This document shows positions 26,196 to 34,427 of a stretch of 64,000 bases of DNA, in pieces; the first letter of the stretch is position 1; each line of letters starts with the position of its first letter. Source of the DNA: Companilactobacillus huachuanensis (GTDB taxonomy: Bacteria; Bacillota; Bacilli; Lactobacillales; Lactobacillaceae). The notes beneath the pieces are model-generated. The model was given only the letters and a program-made list of their open reading frames with translations, had not been told where the DNA came from and searched no databases. The position numbers were made by a program, and so were the translations under genes. The stretch is taken from contig NZ_BJDF01000003.1 of the NCBI RefSeq assembly GCF_005404815.1, forward strand, positions 62,001-126,000, written 5' to 3'.

Positions 26196-26390
26196 ATGCA
26201 CATTCCAATAAAGAGATCGAAAGACAATCAAATTTTAGGTGGGGTTATCGCCGGTTTTTGCGAGCAATATGATTGGAATCCAGCTATTGGCCGGGTTCTT
26301 TACGTGGTTCTTTCAATGACACCAATGTTTCCCGGAATCATTGTTTACTTGATTCTATTGTTATTGATGGAAAAACCTGACGAAGATTAG
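26196..26390 (+). CDS. PspC-domain small membrane protein B
   Basis: A 64-aa PspC paralog (MHIPIKRSKDNQILGGVIAG, WNPAIGRVLYVVLSM, FPGIIVYLILLLLM). It is co-transcribed with copy A. Its TAG stop overlaps the 9-bp target duplication of the mobile element R4 that follows. Confidence 0.85.
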   Translation: MHIPIKRSKDNQILGGVIAGFCEQYDWNPAIGRVLYVVLSMTPMFPGIIVYLILLLLMEKPDED

Positions 26391-26397
26391 TTAAATA

Positions 26398-26600
26398 CTA
26401 AAGGTTGAAAGTTTAGTTAAGGATGCCGTTTCCAGAGCTGAGAGCATTCAATTGCTGCGCGGAACGGCCCGAGCCAAAGAACAGTCTCGAACCTCGGTTG
26501 TTTGAATACTCTCAGCTCTTCCAACTAGTTTGTTTCTTTAATAACAGGAACAATAAAACGAATATTTCTTAGTATGTTAATTTTTTGTCTTTCAACCTTC
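26398..26600 (+). mobile_element. Structured mobile element, short copy R4 with perfect target duplication
   Basis: Termini CTAAAGGTTGAAAG and CTTTCAACCTTC. The perfect 9-bp direct repeat AGTTAAATA lies at 26389-26397 and 26601-26609. The core (26435-26518) closes with GAGCTGAGAGCATTCA / TGAATACTCTCAGCTC and keeps only the first hairpin. Length is 203 bp. It is directly after the PspC stop and co-oriented. Confidence 0.85.
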
Positions 26601-26627
26601 AGTTAAATAAAATTGATTTATAGATAA

Positions 26628-26671
26628 TAATAGCCATAGCAATCTGCGAAAAATAGATTGCTATGGCTATT
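26628..26671 (-). terminator. Terminator of HAD phosphatase gene
   Basis: AATAGCCATAGCAATCT / AGATTGCTATGGCTATT perfect stem just past the minus-strand gene end. Confidence 0.8.
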
Positions 26672-26675
26672 TAGT

Positions 26676-27467
26676 TTACAATTTGAAAAATTCACCAATG
26701 GTATTTAAGACACCATCGTTATCATTGTCATCTTTAGTGATGTGGTCAGCGACTTTTAAAATCGAAGGTTTAGCGTTCTTCATTGCATAGCTGATACCTG
26801 ATTCCTCAAGCATTTCTAAGTCATTAGTATTGTCGCCAAAGGACATGACATTTTCTAATGATAAGTTTAGTCCTTCGGAAAGGTGCTGTAGCCCGAGGCT
26901 CTTATTGACATTGTTGCTCATGATGTCGATACTTCCAAAACCACTGACTGCGGCGTAGATTTTGTTGCCATATTTTTTATTTAAAAGTTGAACGGCAGAG
27001 TCCAAATCATCATGTTGTAATTGGATATTTAGCTTAAATATTTCATCATCTACTTTTGTTAAATCGTCAACAACCTCTAGATTATTAATATGGTAGAGTG
27101 GCTGATTTTTCTTAGATTCCGAATAGCTAGCTTTCTTACCTGATAGCGAAATTGCTTTGAGGTCTAATTCGGTTGTTAGGGTGGCAATCATATCGTGAAC
27201 TAGTTCGATAGGAACTAATTTTTCATAAAGAGTCTCTTCATGTGAAATTATTTGTGATCCATTTTCAGCGATAAAAGCATCAATGTTAGGACTATCTCGG
27301 AAAATTCTTTCCAAATGGTCGTAGTTATTGCCACTCGCAATGGCAAACTTAATATTCTTTTGATGTAATAAATTTAAATAGTTATTCAAACGTTTTACAT
27401 CATAATTGTGTTCAGTGTCAAAAAGCGTACCGTCAATATCGGTCGCAATTAATTTAATGTCGTTCAA
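26676..27467 (-). CDS. Cof-type HAD-IIB sugar/nucleotide phosphatase
   Basis: A 263-aa Cof/YidA-type hydrolase. Motif I is IATDIDGTLFDTE with the nucleophile Asp, motif II IKFAIASGN and motif IV MSFGDNTNDLEML. The C2 cap lies between. The family dephosphorylates sugar phosphates or FMN/PLP; the substrate is not predictable. It is monocistronic with its own terminator and divergent from the LysR gene. Confidence 0.9.
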   Translation of the reverse strand: MNDIKLIATDIDGTLFDTEHNYDVKRLNNYLNLLHQKNIKFAIASGNNYDHLERIFRDSPNIDAFIAENGSQIISHEETLYEKLVPIELVHDMIATLTTELDLKAISLSGKKASYSESKKNQPLYHINNLEVVDDLTKVDDEIFKLNIQLQHDDLDSAVQLLNKKYGNKIYAAVSGFGSIDIMSNNVNKSLGLQHLSEGLNLSLENVMSFGDNTNDLEMLEESGISYAMKNAKPSILKVADHITKDDNDNDGVLNTIGEFFKL

Positions 27468-27627
27468 AACTGGTCCTCCCCAATAATATAAAATAGAAAT
27501 TTTAATAACGTAACTTAACCTTACGTTTCTAAAACGTATTTTTCAACAGAATGTTGTGAGATTCATGCTACAATTAATTTCTGTAAGAATGAGTTCACTT
27601 GAATTTCAAGATGAAAGGAAGATCACT

Positions 27628-28542
27628 GTGGATTTAAATAAGCTTAAGGCCTTTGTCAATTTGTCAAAAACGCTCAATTATACTGAAACAGCTGAGAGTC
27701 TTTTCACAACTCAAGGAAATATTTCCAAACAAATCTTATCTCTAGAAAAAGATTTTGATGTCTCTTTATTCAAACGGGCACATCGGAAGATAGAACTGAC
27801 TGAGCAGGGGAAGCTGATTCTCCCATATGCCCAGAAAATTGTAAATGATTATACTGAATTAACCGATGCCTTGGGGAATTATCAACAGGTTCATAACATG
27901 ACGATTAATATGCATACTATTCCAACAATGCCGAACTATCAGAGTTTTGGCATTGTCAGTCAATTTTTGCATGATTACCCAGCAGTACAAATGCAACTCA
28001 AGGAAGAGGAGAGTTATCATCTGATAACCTCCTTGAAATCAGGCAAATGTGAAGTGATTTTTGCGAGAACATTTGAATTCGATGAACCTAAACTAGAACG
28101 CATAGTTATGGAGGATGATAAATTTGTTGCGATGGTGCCGAATAATCATGCTTTAGCGACACAAAATAAATTAGATCTGGCAGATTTAAAAGACGAAAAA
28201 TTTTTGATATTAGGCAATTCAACTAACCTCTATTTACCAGTCTTAGAACTTTGTCAGCGTGCAGGATTCAATCCTGATGTTTTTTACGAGGGAACACGTG
28301 TGGACTTGATCATGAAAATGGTTCAAAATAATATGGGTGTATCGGTGATGGCCGCTAAAACTGCTAAACAATTTGAAAATCAGGCGGTATCAATCATACC
28401 TTTGACCGCCAATATTTTGAATAAATTATGTTTTATTAGGGTTAAAGGTCAACATTCGAAAGCAAACAATCTCTTTTGGAAATATATTCAAGAACAGGTT
28501 GGAAATGATGGAGGACAAGCTAATTCAAGAATTATCAATTAA
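27628..28542 (+). CDS. LysR-type transcriptional regulator
   Basis: A 304-aa LysR regulator. The N-terminal HTH (DLNKLKAFVNLSKTLNYTET, then SLFTTQGNISKQILSLE) covers about residues 2-60, followed by a periplasmic-binding-like effector domain. GTG 27628 is selected because AAAGGAAG is 6 nt upstream and the LysR domain starts right there; the frame is open further upstream without a ribosome site. It overlaps the helicase gene by about 38 bp. Its target is unknown; the lpd genes 3 kb downstream are one candidate because tannin genes of lactobacilli use LysR control. Confidence 0.85.
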   Translation: MDLNKLKAFVNLSKTLNYTETAESLFTTQGNISKQILSLEKDFDVSLFKRAHRKIELTEQGKLILPYAQKIVNDYTELTDALGNYQQVHNMTINMHTIPTMPNYQSFGIVSQFLHDYPAVQMQLKEEESYHLITSLKSGKCEVIFARTFEFDEPKLERIVMEDDKFVAMVPNNHALATQNKLDLADLKDEKFLILGNSTNLYLPVLELCQRAGFNPDVFYEGTRVDLIMKMVQNNMGVSVMAAKTAKQFENQAVSIIPLTANILNKLCFIRVKGQHSKANNLFWKYIQEQVGNDGGQANSRIIN

Positions 28543-30829
28543 AGAAATAATTGATCTGATGGAGTCAGGTCTAGATATGAAGTTCTCCGCTGAACAGATT
28601 AAAATTTTAAATAATGATTTTACTAAACCGTTACTTGTTAATGCCTGTGCGGGTTCCGGTAAGACGACCATCTTTATCTTGATGTCATTGATTGCTGTAG
28701 CAAGAGGTAACGCTAGTCCAGATGAAATACTGGGAATTACTTTTTCACACAAATCACGAGTAGATATGGGTGAGCGCTTTGATAAATTCGTAAAAGCACT
28801 GTCTGAATCAGGTTTAGACTTACCAATCGGAAGACCAAATTTCACAACCTTTCATGCTTTATTTTATCAATTGTTAAGACAGAACCCTGAGTATCAACGG
28901 TCTCAGGTTTTAACTAGTTATCGTTTATTTATGCGTGACTTATCTGATCAAATTAAACATCCTAGTAACGTTATAACGAAGGCAGAGATGTTGGCAGAAA
29001 TGTTTGACCTCAACGATTATATGATTAATCAAGGGTTGACGAGTAATGGCGTTTTACCGACTGTGACGGAAGGAAAGCCTTTGCGTGAGTCGATTAAAGT
29101 TATGTCTGAATATTCAAGACAAAATCATGATGAAGAGTTTTATGCCGATTATTTAGATGTAATAAATAAATACCAAGAACTTAAGCGTCGTGATGGTTAC
29201 ATTGATTTTAACGATATGAAGTTATTGTTATTGGAAAGTATGAATCAGCCTCAATATTTACAGTACTATCAACGTATTATGTCTCGCTATAAGATTGCGG
29301 TTATCGATGAGTTTCAGGATATTGACAACTTACAGTGGGAGATTATTTCTAAATTGTTAAGCCCTGAAACAATGAAACATTTGATTGTAATTGGTGATGA
29401 TGATCAGAGCATTTATTCCTTTAGAGGAAGTAATCCACAATATATTCTGAATTATAAACAGTTGTTACCTGATGCCCAGAAACTTAATTTGTCGACGAAT
29501 TATCGAACGGGTGAAAAAATCTTACAGCGTGTTATTCCTTTGATTAAACAAAATCATGTTCGTTTGGATAAAGAATTATTATCAGGTCGCCCTGATGTCG
29601 GAAAATTTGTGCTTTACAGCAGTAAAAAATCCGGATTCAGTGGTGGATCAAAGATGTTGCGACGATTAGTTAAGCAGGTCAATGATCCAGAAATAAACAA
29701 TAATGATATTGCTATTTTAGTGCGTTATAACGCCTCAAGAATGTTGCTGGCGGACTGGTTAGCCAATCAAAAAATATACGCAAATATCAATAATTCCGGT
29801 GCTATTTTGCAAAATAATTTGATTTATCGGATCATAATTGAGTTAATGAAGGCTTTCTGGCAAGATGAGTATCAATATTTCAGTAATCAGGCTAATCGAA
29901 TTGGTTTTCGAGCTTATAAGGATCATACAGCTAAAGTGGAATCCCGTTCAGATGATGAACTTCATAAATTAAGCGAATATTTATTGGCTGCTGAGGCTTA
30001 TAACGCCGAACTAAATACTCCTTATAAAAGGACAGACGAACGTATTCAAGTTTATTTCAACAGTATTAAACGTTTTAGGACAAGAATGGATGATGCTGAG
30101 AATGAGGAAACTCGTCAAAAGTTATCTAAGAGTTTGATCAAGGATTTGTACACAGCTTCAACCAAGTTGACTGATAAGTATTTCAGCTTTATGGAAGAAA
30201 AGAATTTTATGTCTAAGGTTGAAGTTAACGATATTAAGAAATATTTAGAAGATGAATTAGAGGGATATAATAGTATTGACGATTTCTTTTTTGATGAGGA
30301 ACATAAAAAGGATATTCTCTCCAGTCGAATGGAACAGGATAAGCAGGAGCATCGAGTTCAATTTTTGTCACTGCATCAGGCCAAGGGGTTGGAATTTAAG
30401 TATGTTTATCTTTATGGATTAACTGACAAAGAGGTCGAGCGTGCTGGAGTAATCTTGAATGAATGGTTCCCGCCAGAAATGACGATTGCTCAGTTTGTCA
30501 AACAGTGGAAGCTGATTTACAACAAGAGTTTCGAGTTTTTGGAACACGCGTTGCAGGCTGCCCATATTGACAACTATAAAGAAATTACGAATAATAATGC
30601 ATTTAATCCAGTCAACATGGACAAAACTTTAGCTAAGTCTAAAGAATATGCTATGTTTCATACGTTCTATAAAGAGGTGGAAAATTACTCGGCTTTTATT
30701 GAGGAAGAGCGTCGTTTACTATATGTTGGCGTTACAAGAGCACAGCAGGAATTGTCTTTGAGGATTGCTCCAGATTCCAATCCACTTTTGTTTGAATTGA
30801 AATTGCCAAAGAAAAAATCAAGTCAATAA
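28505..30829 (+). CDS. UvrD/Rep-family superfamily 1 helicase
   Basis: A protein of about 774 aa with all SF1A motifs in order: Walker A ACAGSGKTT (about residue 51-59), Walker B AVIDEFQDID, motif III GDDDQSIYSFRG, motif IV LSTNYRTGEK, motif V LSLHQAKGLEFKYVY and motif VI RRLLYVGVTRAQQEL. It unwinds DNA 3'-5' in repair or replication; it is shorter and more diverged than PcrA. The start is uncertain: ATG 28505 or 28508 has only a weak AGG upstream, and TTG 28499 is also possible. Overlap with the LysR gene implies translational coupling. Confidence 0.88.
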   Translation: MMEDKLIQELSIKEIIDLMESGLDMKFSAEQIKILNNDFTKPLLVNACAGSGKTTIFILMSLIAVARGNASPDEILGITFSHKSRVDMGERFDKFVKALSESGLDLPIGRPNFTTFHALFYQLLRQNPEYQRSQVLTSYRLFMRDLSDQIKHPSNVITKAEMLAEMFDLNDYMINQGLTSNGVLPTVTEGKPLRESIKVMSEYSRQNHDEEFYADYLDVINKYQELKRRDGYIDFNDMKLLLLESMNQPQYLQYYQRIMSRYKIAVIDEFQDIDNLQWEIISKLLSPETMKHLIVIGDDDQSIYSFRGSNPQYILNYKQLLPDAQKLNLSTNYRTGEKILQRVIPLIKQNHVRLDKELLSGRPDVGKFVLYSSKKSGFSGGSKMLRRLVKQVNDPEINNNDIAILVRYNASRMLLADWLANQKIYANINNSGAILQNNLIYRIIIELMKAFWQDEYQYFSNQANRIGFRAYKDHTAKVESRSDDELHKLSEYLLAAEAYNAELNTPYKRTDERIQVYFNSIKRFRTRMDDAENEETRQKLSKSLIKDLYTASTKLTDKYFSFMEEKNFMSKVEVNDIKKYLEDELEGYNSIDDFFFDEEHKKDILSSRMEQDKQEHRVQFLSLHQAKGLEFKYVYLYGLTDKEVERAGVILNEWFPPEMTIAQFVKQWKLIYNKSFEFLEHALQAAHIDNYKEITNNNAFNPVNMDKTLAKSKEYAMFHTFYKEVENYSAFIEEERRLLYVGVTRAQQELSLRIAPDSNPLLFELKLPKKKSSQ

Positions 30830-30954
30830 ATCAAATACTAATTGAATGATTTACTTAACTAAATTTTCAACCTTTAGATACTAAATGATAAAACCAACTA
30901 TTAACTGGCATCGTGCGTAGTATGATAGTTATATACCAAAGATGGGGGAAAGTA
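30830..30954 (+). other. Leader with a solo element-like terminus
   Basis: ATTTTCAACCTTTAG (about 30867-30881) matches the right terminus of the structured mobile elements. CTAATTGAA about 25 bp before it may be a worn left terminus. It may be an extreme deletion derivative after the helicase stop. Confidence 0.35.
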
Positions 30955-31230
30955 ATGAAAATTCGTCGTATTATTGAAATAATCCCGACTTTTGTTCTGA
31001 TAGCAATTTATTTTTACAGTTTGTCATTAAGAATGAGTGGTGGAGCTTGGAATACAGCTTTTGTAATCAGTATTACCGGGTTGAGTTTTTATATTCCAGT
31101 AATATCATTTATTGAAGCAATGGTAAATTCATCACGAAATCTTAAATATAAGAAACAAAATAAATTATTTTATGGTTACATGATTACCGTCTGGATTATC
31201 TCCTTGATTGCTGCAATGTTTTCTATGTAA
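30955..31230 (+). CDS. Small membrane protein, 91 aa
   Basis: Not recognised. There are three hydrophobic segments (IIEIIPTFVLIAIYFYSLSL; TAFVISITGLSFYIPVISFI; YGYMITVWIISLIAAMFSM), with a basic loop NLKYKKQNK between the second and third. ATG 30955 follows GGGGGAAAG. It is monocistronic with a hairpin terminator downstream. Confidence 0.65.
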   Translation: MKIRRIIEIIPTFVLIAIYFYSLSLRMSGGAWNTAFVISITGLSFYIPVISFIEAMVNSSRNLKYKKQNKLFYGYMITVWIISLIAAMFSM

Positions 31231-31297
31231 TGTCGTTTCCAATTGACCGAGATTTTTGCTTACCGTGAGAATCGGTACGAATCTGGAAATAAGAATT

Positions 31298-31330
31298 TAA
31301 AAAGCATTCCAAAATGGAATGCTTTTTGTT
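31298..31330 (+). terminator. Terminator
   Basis: AAAAAGCATTCC-AAAA-TGGAATGCTTTTT. A second looser palindrome with TTTCCA/TGGAAA ends lies just before it (31236-31290). Confidence 0.85.
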
Positions 31331-31399
31331 TTATATTGAATTGTTCTGATGTCTGCCTGAGCTCTATAATTAACCTTGTTAAGAAAGAGAGGCAATTGT

Positions 31400-32872
31400 A
31401 TGTCAGAACAACTATATGATTTACGAAAAGTTATCGATGAATTAAAAGAACAACCCGGTCAATATCACGAAACTAATATTGAGGTTGATCCTAATGCGGA
31501 ATTATCCGGTGTTTATCGTTACATTGGTGCTGGTGGTACAGTTCAACGTCCTACCCAGTCTGGTCCCTCAATGATGTTTAATAATATTAAAGGTTTCCCT
31601 GATAATCGAATTTATATTGGCTCGATGGCCAGCCGTCAGCGTGTTGGAATGATTTTGCATCACGATTACAAAACTTTGGGTCGCTTTTTGAAGGACTCTG
31701 TTGAAAATCCTGTTGCTCCAATCATAGTTGACTCTGATCAAGCTCCTGTGCAAGAAATTGTGCATAAAGTCACTGATAAAGATTTCGATATTAGAAAGAT
31801 TTTACCAGCTGCTACAAATACTGAATATGATGCTGGCCCATATATTACTGTTGGTTTAGTTCTCGGTTCAAATCCGGATAAAACAATGAGTGATGTGACG
31901 ATTCATCGTATGGTTTTGGAAGATAAGAATACTTTAGGAATGTATATTATGCCTGGCGGTCGTCACATTGGCCATTTCCAAAAGGAATTTGAAAAACTCA
32001 ACAAGCCTATGCCAATCACGATTAATATTGGACTTGATCCGGCAATTACGATTGGAGCAACGTTTGAACCACCTACAACGCCACTTGGTTATGATGAATT
32101 GAATATTGCCGGAGCTTTACGTCAACAAGCAGTTCAATTAGTCGCCGCCAAAACAGTTGATGAAAGAGCGATTGCTCGTGCTGAATATGTGATTGAGGCT
32201 GAGATTATGCCAAATCAGACGATGCAAGAGGATATCAATACCAATACTGGTAAAGCGATGCCAGAATTTCCTGGTTATGATGGAGATGCTAATCCAGCAG
32301 TTAACGTTGTTAAAGTTAAGGCAATTACTCATCGAAAAGATCCGATTTTTCAAACGATGATTGGACCTAGTGAGGAACACGTTTCAATGGCTGGAATTCC
32401 TACTGAAGCATCAATTTTGGAATTAGTTGACAAAGCAATTCCGGGAAAAGTAACCAATGTTTATAATCCTCCTGCTGGTGGTGGTAAATTGATGACTATC
32501 ATGCAGATTCACAAGGATGATGAAGCGGATGAAGGCTTGCAAAGACAGTCAGCTATCCTTGCATTGTCAGCTTTTAAGGAGCTAAAGACTGTTATTCTAG
32601 TTGATGATGATGTGGATATTTTTGATATGAATGACGTGATGTGGACTTTGAATACACGATTCCAAGGTGACAAAGATATCATGGTGCTGCCGGGAATGCG
32701 TAATCATCCACTTGATCCGTCAGAGCGTCCCGAATATGATCCTAAGTCTATTCGTGTTCGTGGGATGAGTTCCAAGACGATTCTTGATGGCACGGTTCCA
32801 TTTGATATGAAAGACCAGTTCGAACGAGCTAAATTTAAAGAAGTGAAAGATTGGCAAAAATATTTAGAGTAA
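31400..32872 (+). CDS. lpdC: UbiD-family decarboxylase, gallate decarboxylase large subunit type
   Basis: A 490-aa UbiD-fold enzyme, the same length as lactobacillus LpdC. Conserved blocks include TIHRMVLEDKNTLGMYIMPG and PMPITINIGLDPAI, then a C-terminal VDDDVDIFDMNDVMWTLNTR region typical of UbiD. With prenylated FMN from a UbiX-type partner it decarboxylates gallate/protocatechuate-like phenolic acids. ATG 31400 has GAGAGGCAATTGT before it. It is followed by the UbiX-type and LpdD-type genes, which strongly supports the phenolic-acid assignment over other UbiD enzymes. Confidence 0.88.
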   Translation: MSEQLYDLRKVIDELKEQPGQYHETNIEVDPNAELSGVYRYIGAGGTVQRPTQSGPSMMFNNIKGFPDNRIYIGSMASRQRVGMILHHDYKTLGRFLKDSVENPVAPIIVDSDQAPVQEIVHKVTDKDFDIRKILPAATNTEYDAGPYITVGLVLGSNPDKTMSDVTIHRMVLEDKNTLGMYIMPGGRHIGHFQKEFEKLNKPMPITINIGLDPAITIGATFEPPTTPLGYDELNIAGALRQQAVQLVAAKTVDERAIARAEYVIEAEIMPNQTMQEDINTNTGKAMPEFPGYDGDANPAVNVVKVKAITHRKDPIFQTMIGPSEEHVSMAGIPTEASILELVDKAIPGKVTNVYNPPAGGGKLMTIMQIHKDDEADEGLQRQSAILALSAFKELKTVILVDDDVDIFDMNDVMWTLNTRFQGDKDIMVLPGMRNHPLDPSERPEYDPKSIRVRGMSSKTILDGTVPFDMKDQFERAKFKEVKDWQKYLE

Positions 32873-32884
32873 GGAAGTATTAAT

Positions 32885-33457
32885 ATGTCGCGGATGAGAA
32901 AAATTGTTATCGGTGTTACCGGCGCCTCAGGTACGATTTATGCACTCGATTTGATGAAAAAATTACAACCAATTAAAAATGTTGAAACACATGTCGTTCT
33001 CAGCGCTTGGGCTAAAAAAAACTTACAATTAGAGACTGATATGTCTTTGTCAGAAGTTAAGGCTCTCGCTGATTACTTTTATAGTGACAGTGATTTAGGT
33101 GCAACAATTGCCAGTGGTTCATTTTTGACCGATGGGATGATTATTGTACCAGCTAGTATGAAAACAGTTGCCAGCATTGCTGTTGGAATCGGCGATAATC
33201 TAATTTCTCGTTCCGCTGATGTAACTCTAAAAGAACAACGCAAACTAATTATGGTCCCTCGTGAAACACCGTTAAATACGATTCATTTGGAAAATATGAC
33301 CAAGTTATCGAAAATGGGTGTCCAGATGATTCCACCAATTCCAGCATTTTACAATCAGCCCAAAACGATTCAAGACTTAGTAGATCACCAAACGATGAAA
33401 GAACTCGATGCTCTTGGTATCGAAAACGATATTAGTGGTCGTTGGGAGGGAATTTAA
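32885..33457 (+). CDS. lpdB: UbiX-type flavin prenyltransferase LpdB
   Basis: A 190-aa flavoprotein of the UbiX/Pad1 family. The FMN loop VIGVTGASGTIYALDLM, TIASGSFLTDGMIIVPASM and the VPRETPLNTIHLENM block contain the usual FMN and prenyl-binding residues. It makes the prenyl-FMN cofactor for LpdC. It starts 12 bp after lpdC, and its TAA overlaps the next ATG by one base. Confidence 0.9.
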   Translation: MSRMRKIVIGVTGASGTIYALDLMKKLQPIKNVETHVVLSAWAKKNLQLETDMSLSEVKALADYFYSDSDLGATIASGSFLTDGMIIVPASMKTVASIAVGIGDNLISRSADVTLKEQRKLIMVPRETPLNTIHLENMTKLSKMGVQMIPPIPAFYNQPKTIQDLVDHQTMKELDALGIENDISGRWEGI

Positions 33458-33864
33458 TGAAATTTTCAATCACACAAGAAAATTATACGATGATAGCGGA
33501 TGTAGAAACTATCGGTAAGGATTTGTTGATCAGAATTACTGGCGGCGATACACCACATATTGGAACGGTGACAACTTTAACTAGAACAACAGATTTAGAA
33601 ACCATTAGGTATCCTAGTCATGACGGCCGGTTGCATAAAGATGATGTTTTAGCAATTAGAATTGGTAAAATTATTCAAACTGATTTGCCAGGTAGTTGTA
33701 CGATAACTGCCGGTGTTCACGTCAATCACATTTCTAAGAAACAGATTATGTTTTCGGCAATGATGTCAAAAAATTTAGGTGAACAAATAAAGGCTTGGTT
33801 GGAGCAGAAAAATTTTAATAGCCCCGAGCCGGTTTATTATAGTGATAGTGAAAATCCTCAATAG
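33457..33864 (+). CDS. lpdD: LpdD-type small subunit of phenolic decarboxylase
   Basis: A 135-aa protein of the LpdD family, which accompanies gallate/vanillate-type UbiD decarboxylases. Blocks: GKDLLIRITGGDTPHIGTV and TITAGVHVNHISKKQI. Its biochemical role in the complex is not settled. ATG 33457 is preferred (GGAGGG 6 nt upstream, one-base overlap with the lpdB stop). An element copy (R5) follows its stop. Confidence 0.85.
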   Translation: MKFSITQENYTMIADVETIGKDLLIRITGGDTPHIGTVTTLTRTTDLETIRYPSHDGRLHKDDVLAIRIGKIIQTDLPGSCTITAGVHVNHISKKQIMFSAMMSKNLGEQIKAWLEQKNFNSPEPVYYSDSENPQ

Positions 33865-33880
33865 GAAAAGCACTTTTAAT

Positions 33881-34203
33881 CTAAAGGTTGATGCATTATG
33901 CCGCTTCCAGAGCTGAAAGTATTCAATTGCTGCGCGGAACGGCCCGAGCCAGAAAGCGGTCTCGAACCTCGGTTGAAGCCTCGCAAAACCCGCGAGTCTT
34001 CAACGCGTCCGGTGGTGTAATTGCTGAAGCAATAACGCCACTTTCGCAGCAAATGAATACTCTCAGCTCTTCCAACTAATTTATTCTTTTAATGGCAAGA
34101 ACAATAAATTAAGATTTTTGACTATTTAAATCGAGCTTTAAATAAATTAGATCTAGGTCTGTAACTACAACGTTTATATCACTTTTTCACCTTTCAACCT
34201 TCA
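33881..34203 (+). mobile_element. Structured mobile element, full copy R5
   Basis: Termini CTAAAGGTTGA and CTTTCAACCTTCAG. The core (33910-34069) has all three hairpins (first with GGTCTCGAACCTCGG, second TTGAAGCCTCGC..GCGAGTCTTCAA, third GGTGGTGTAATTGC..GCAATAACGCCAC). No convincing target duplication was found. A worn partial second copy of the right half lies at about 34251-34310. Confidence 0.8.
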
Positions 34204-34331
34204 GCTTTTCAGACTTCAGTTTATAATTTTAAGATTTAGAATTGGGCCGGAATCTCAGCTTTTCTAACTAGTTTTTTTAATTAGTCAGAACAATTTCAGC
34301 TGAATTTAAATTTTTGATTTTGACGATAAAA
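34204..34331. repeat. Worn partial copy of the element right half
   Basis: GGAATCTCAGCTTTTCTAAC and TAGTTTTTTTAATTAGTCAG parallel the end of the core and the right arm of R5. It looks like a decayed older copy next to R5. Confidence 0.45.
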
Positions 34332-34385
34332 AATGAGTTGTATCACACTTAAAACTGATAATTAGGTGTGATACAACTCTATTTT
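34332..34385. terminator. Long hairpin, second copy of the 18191 hairpin
   Basis: ATGAGTTGTATCACACTTA / TTAGGTGTGATACAACTCT. It is nearly identical to 18191-18247 including the following TTGTTGATTTT-like tail. It is positioned to terminate coaBC on the minus strand. Confidence 0.75.
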
Positions 34386-34427
34386 GTTGATTTTTATAAT
34401 CAAATTTAAAGGGATGCTTTTTTTACA

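Noticed and set aside
24247-26600. Repeats considered as a CRISPR array
   Set aside because: Copies are dispersed by kilobases, 150-320 bp long, with terminal repeats and target duplications; no short repeat-spacer units or cas genes.
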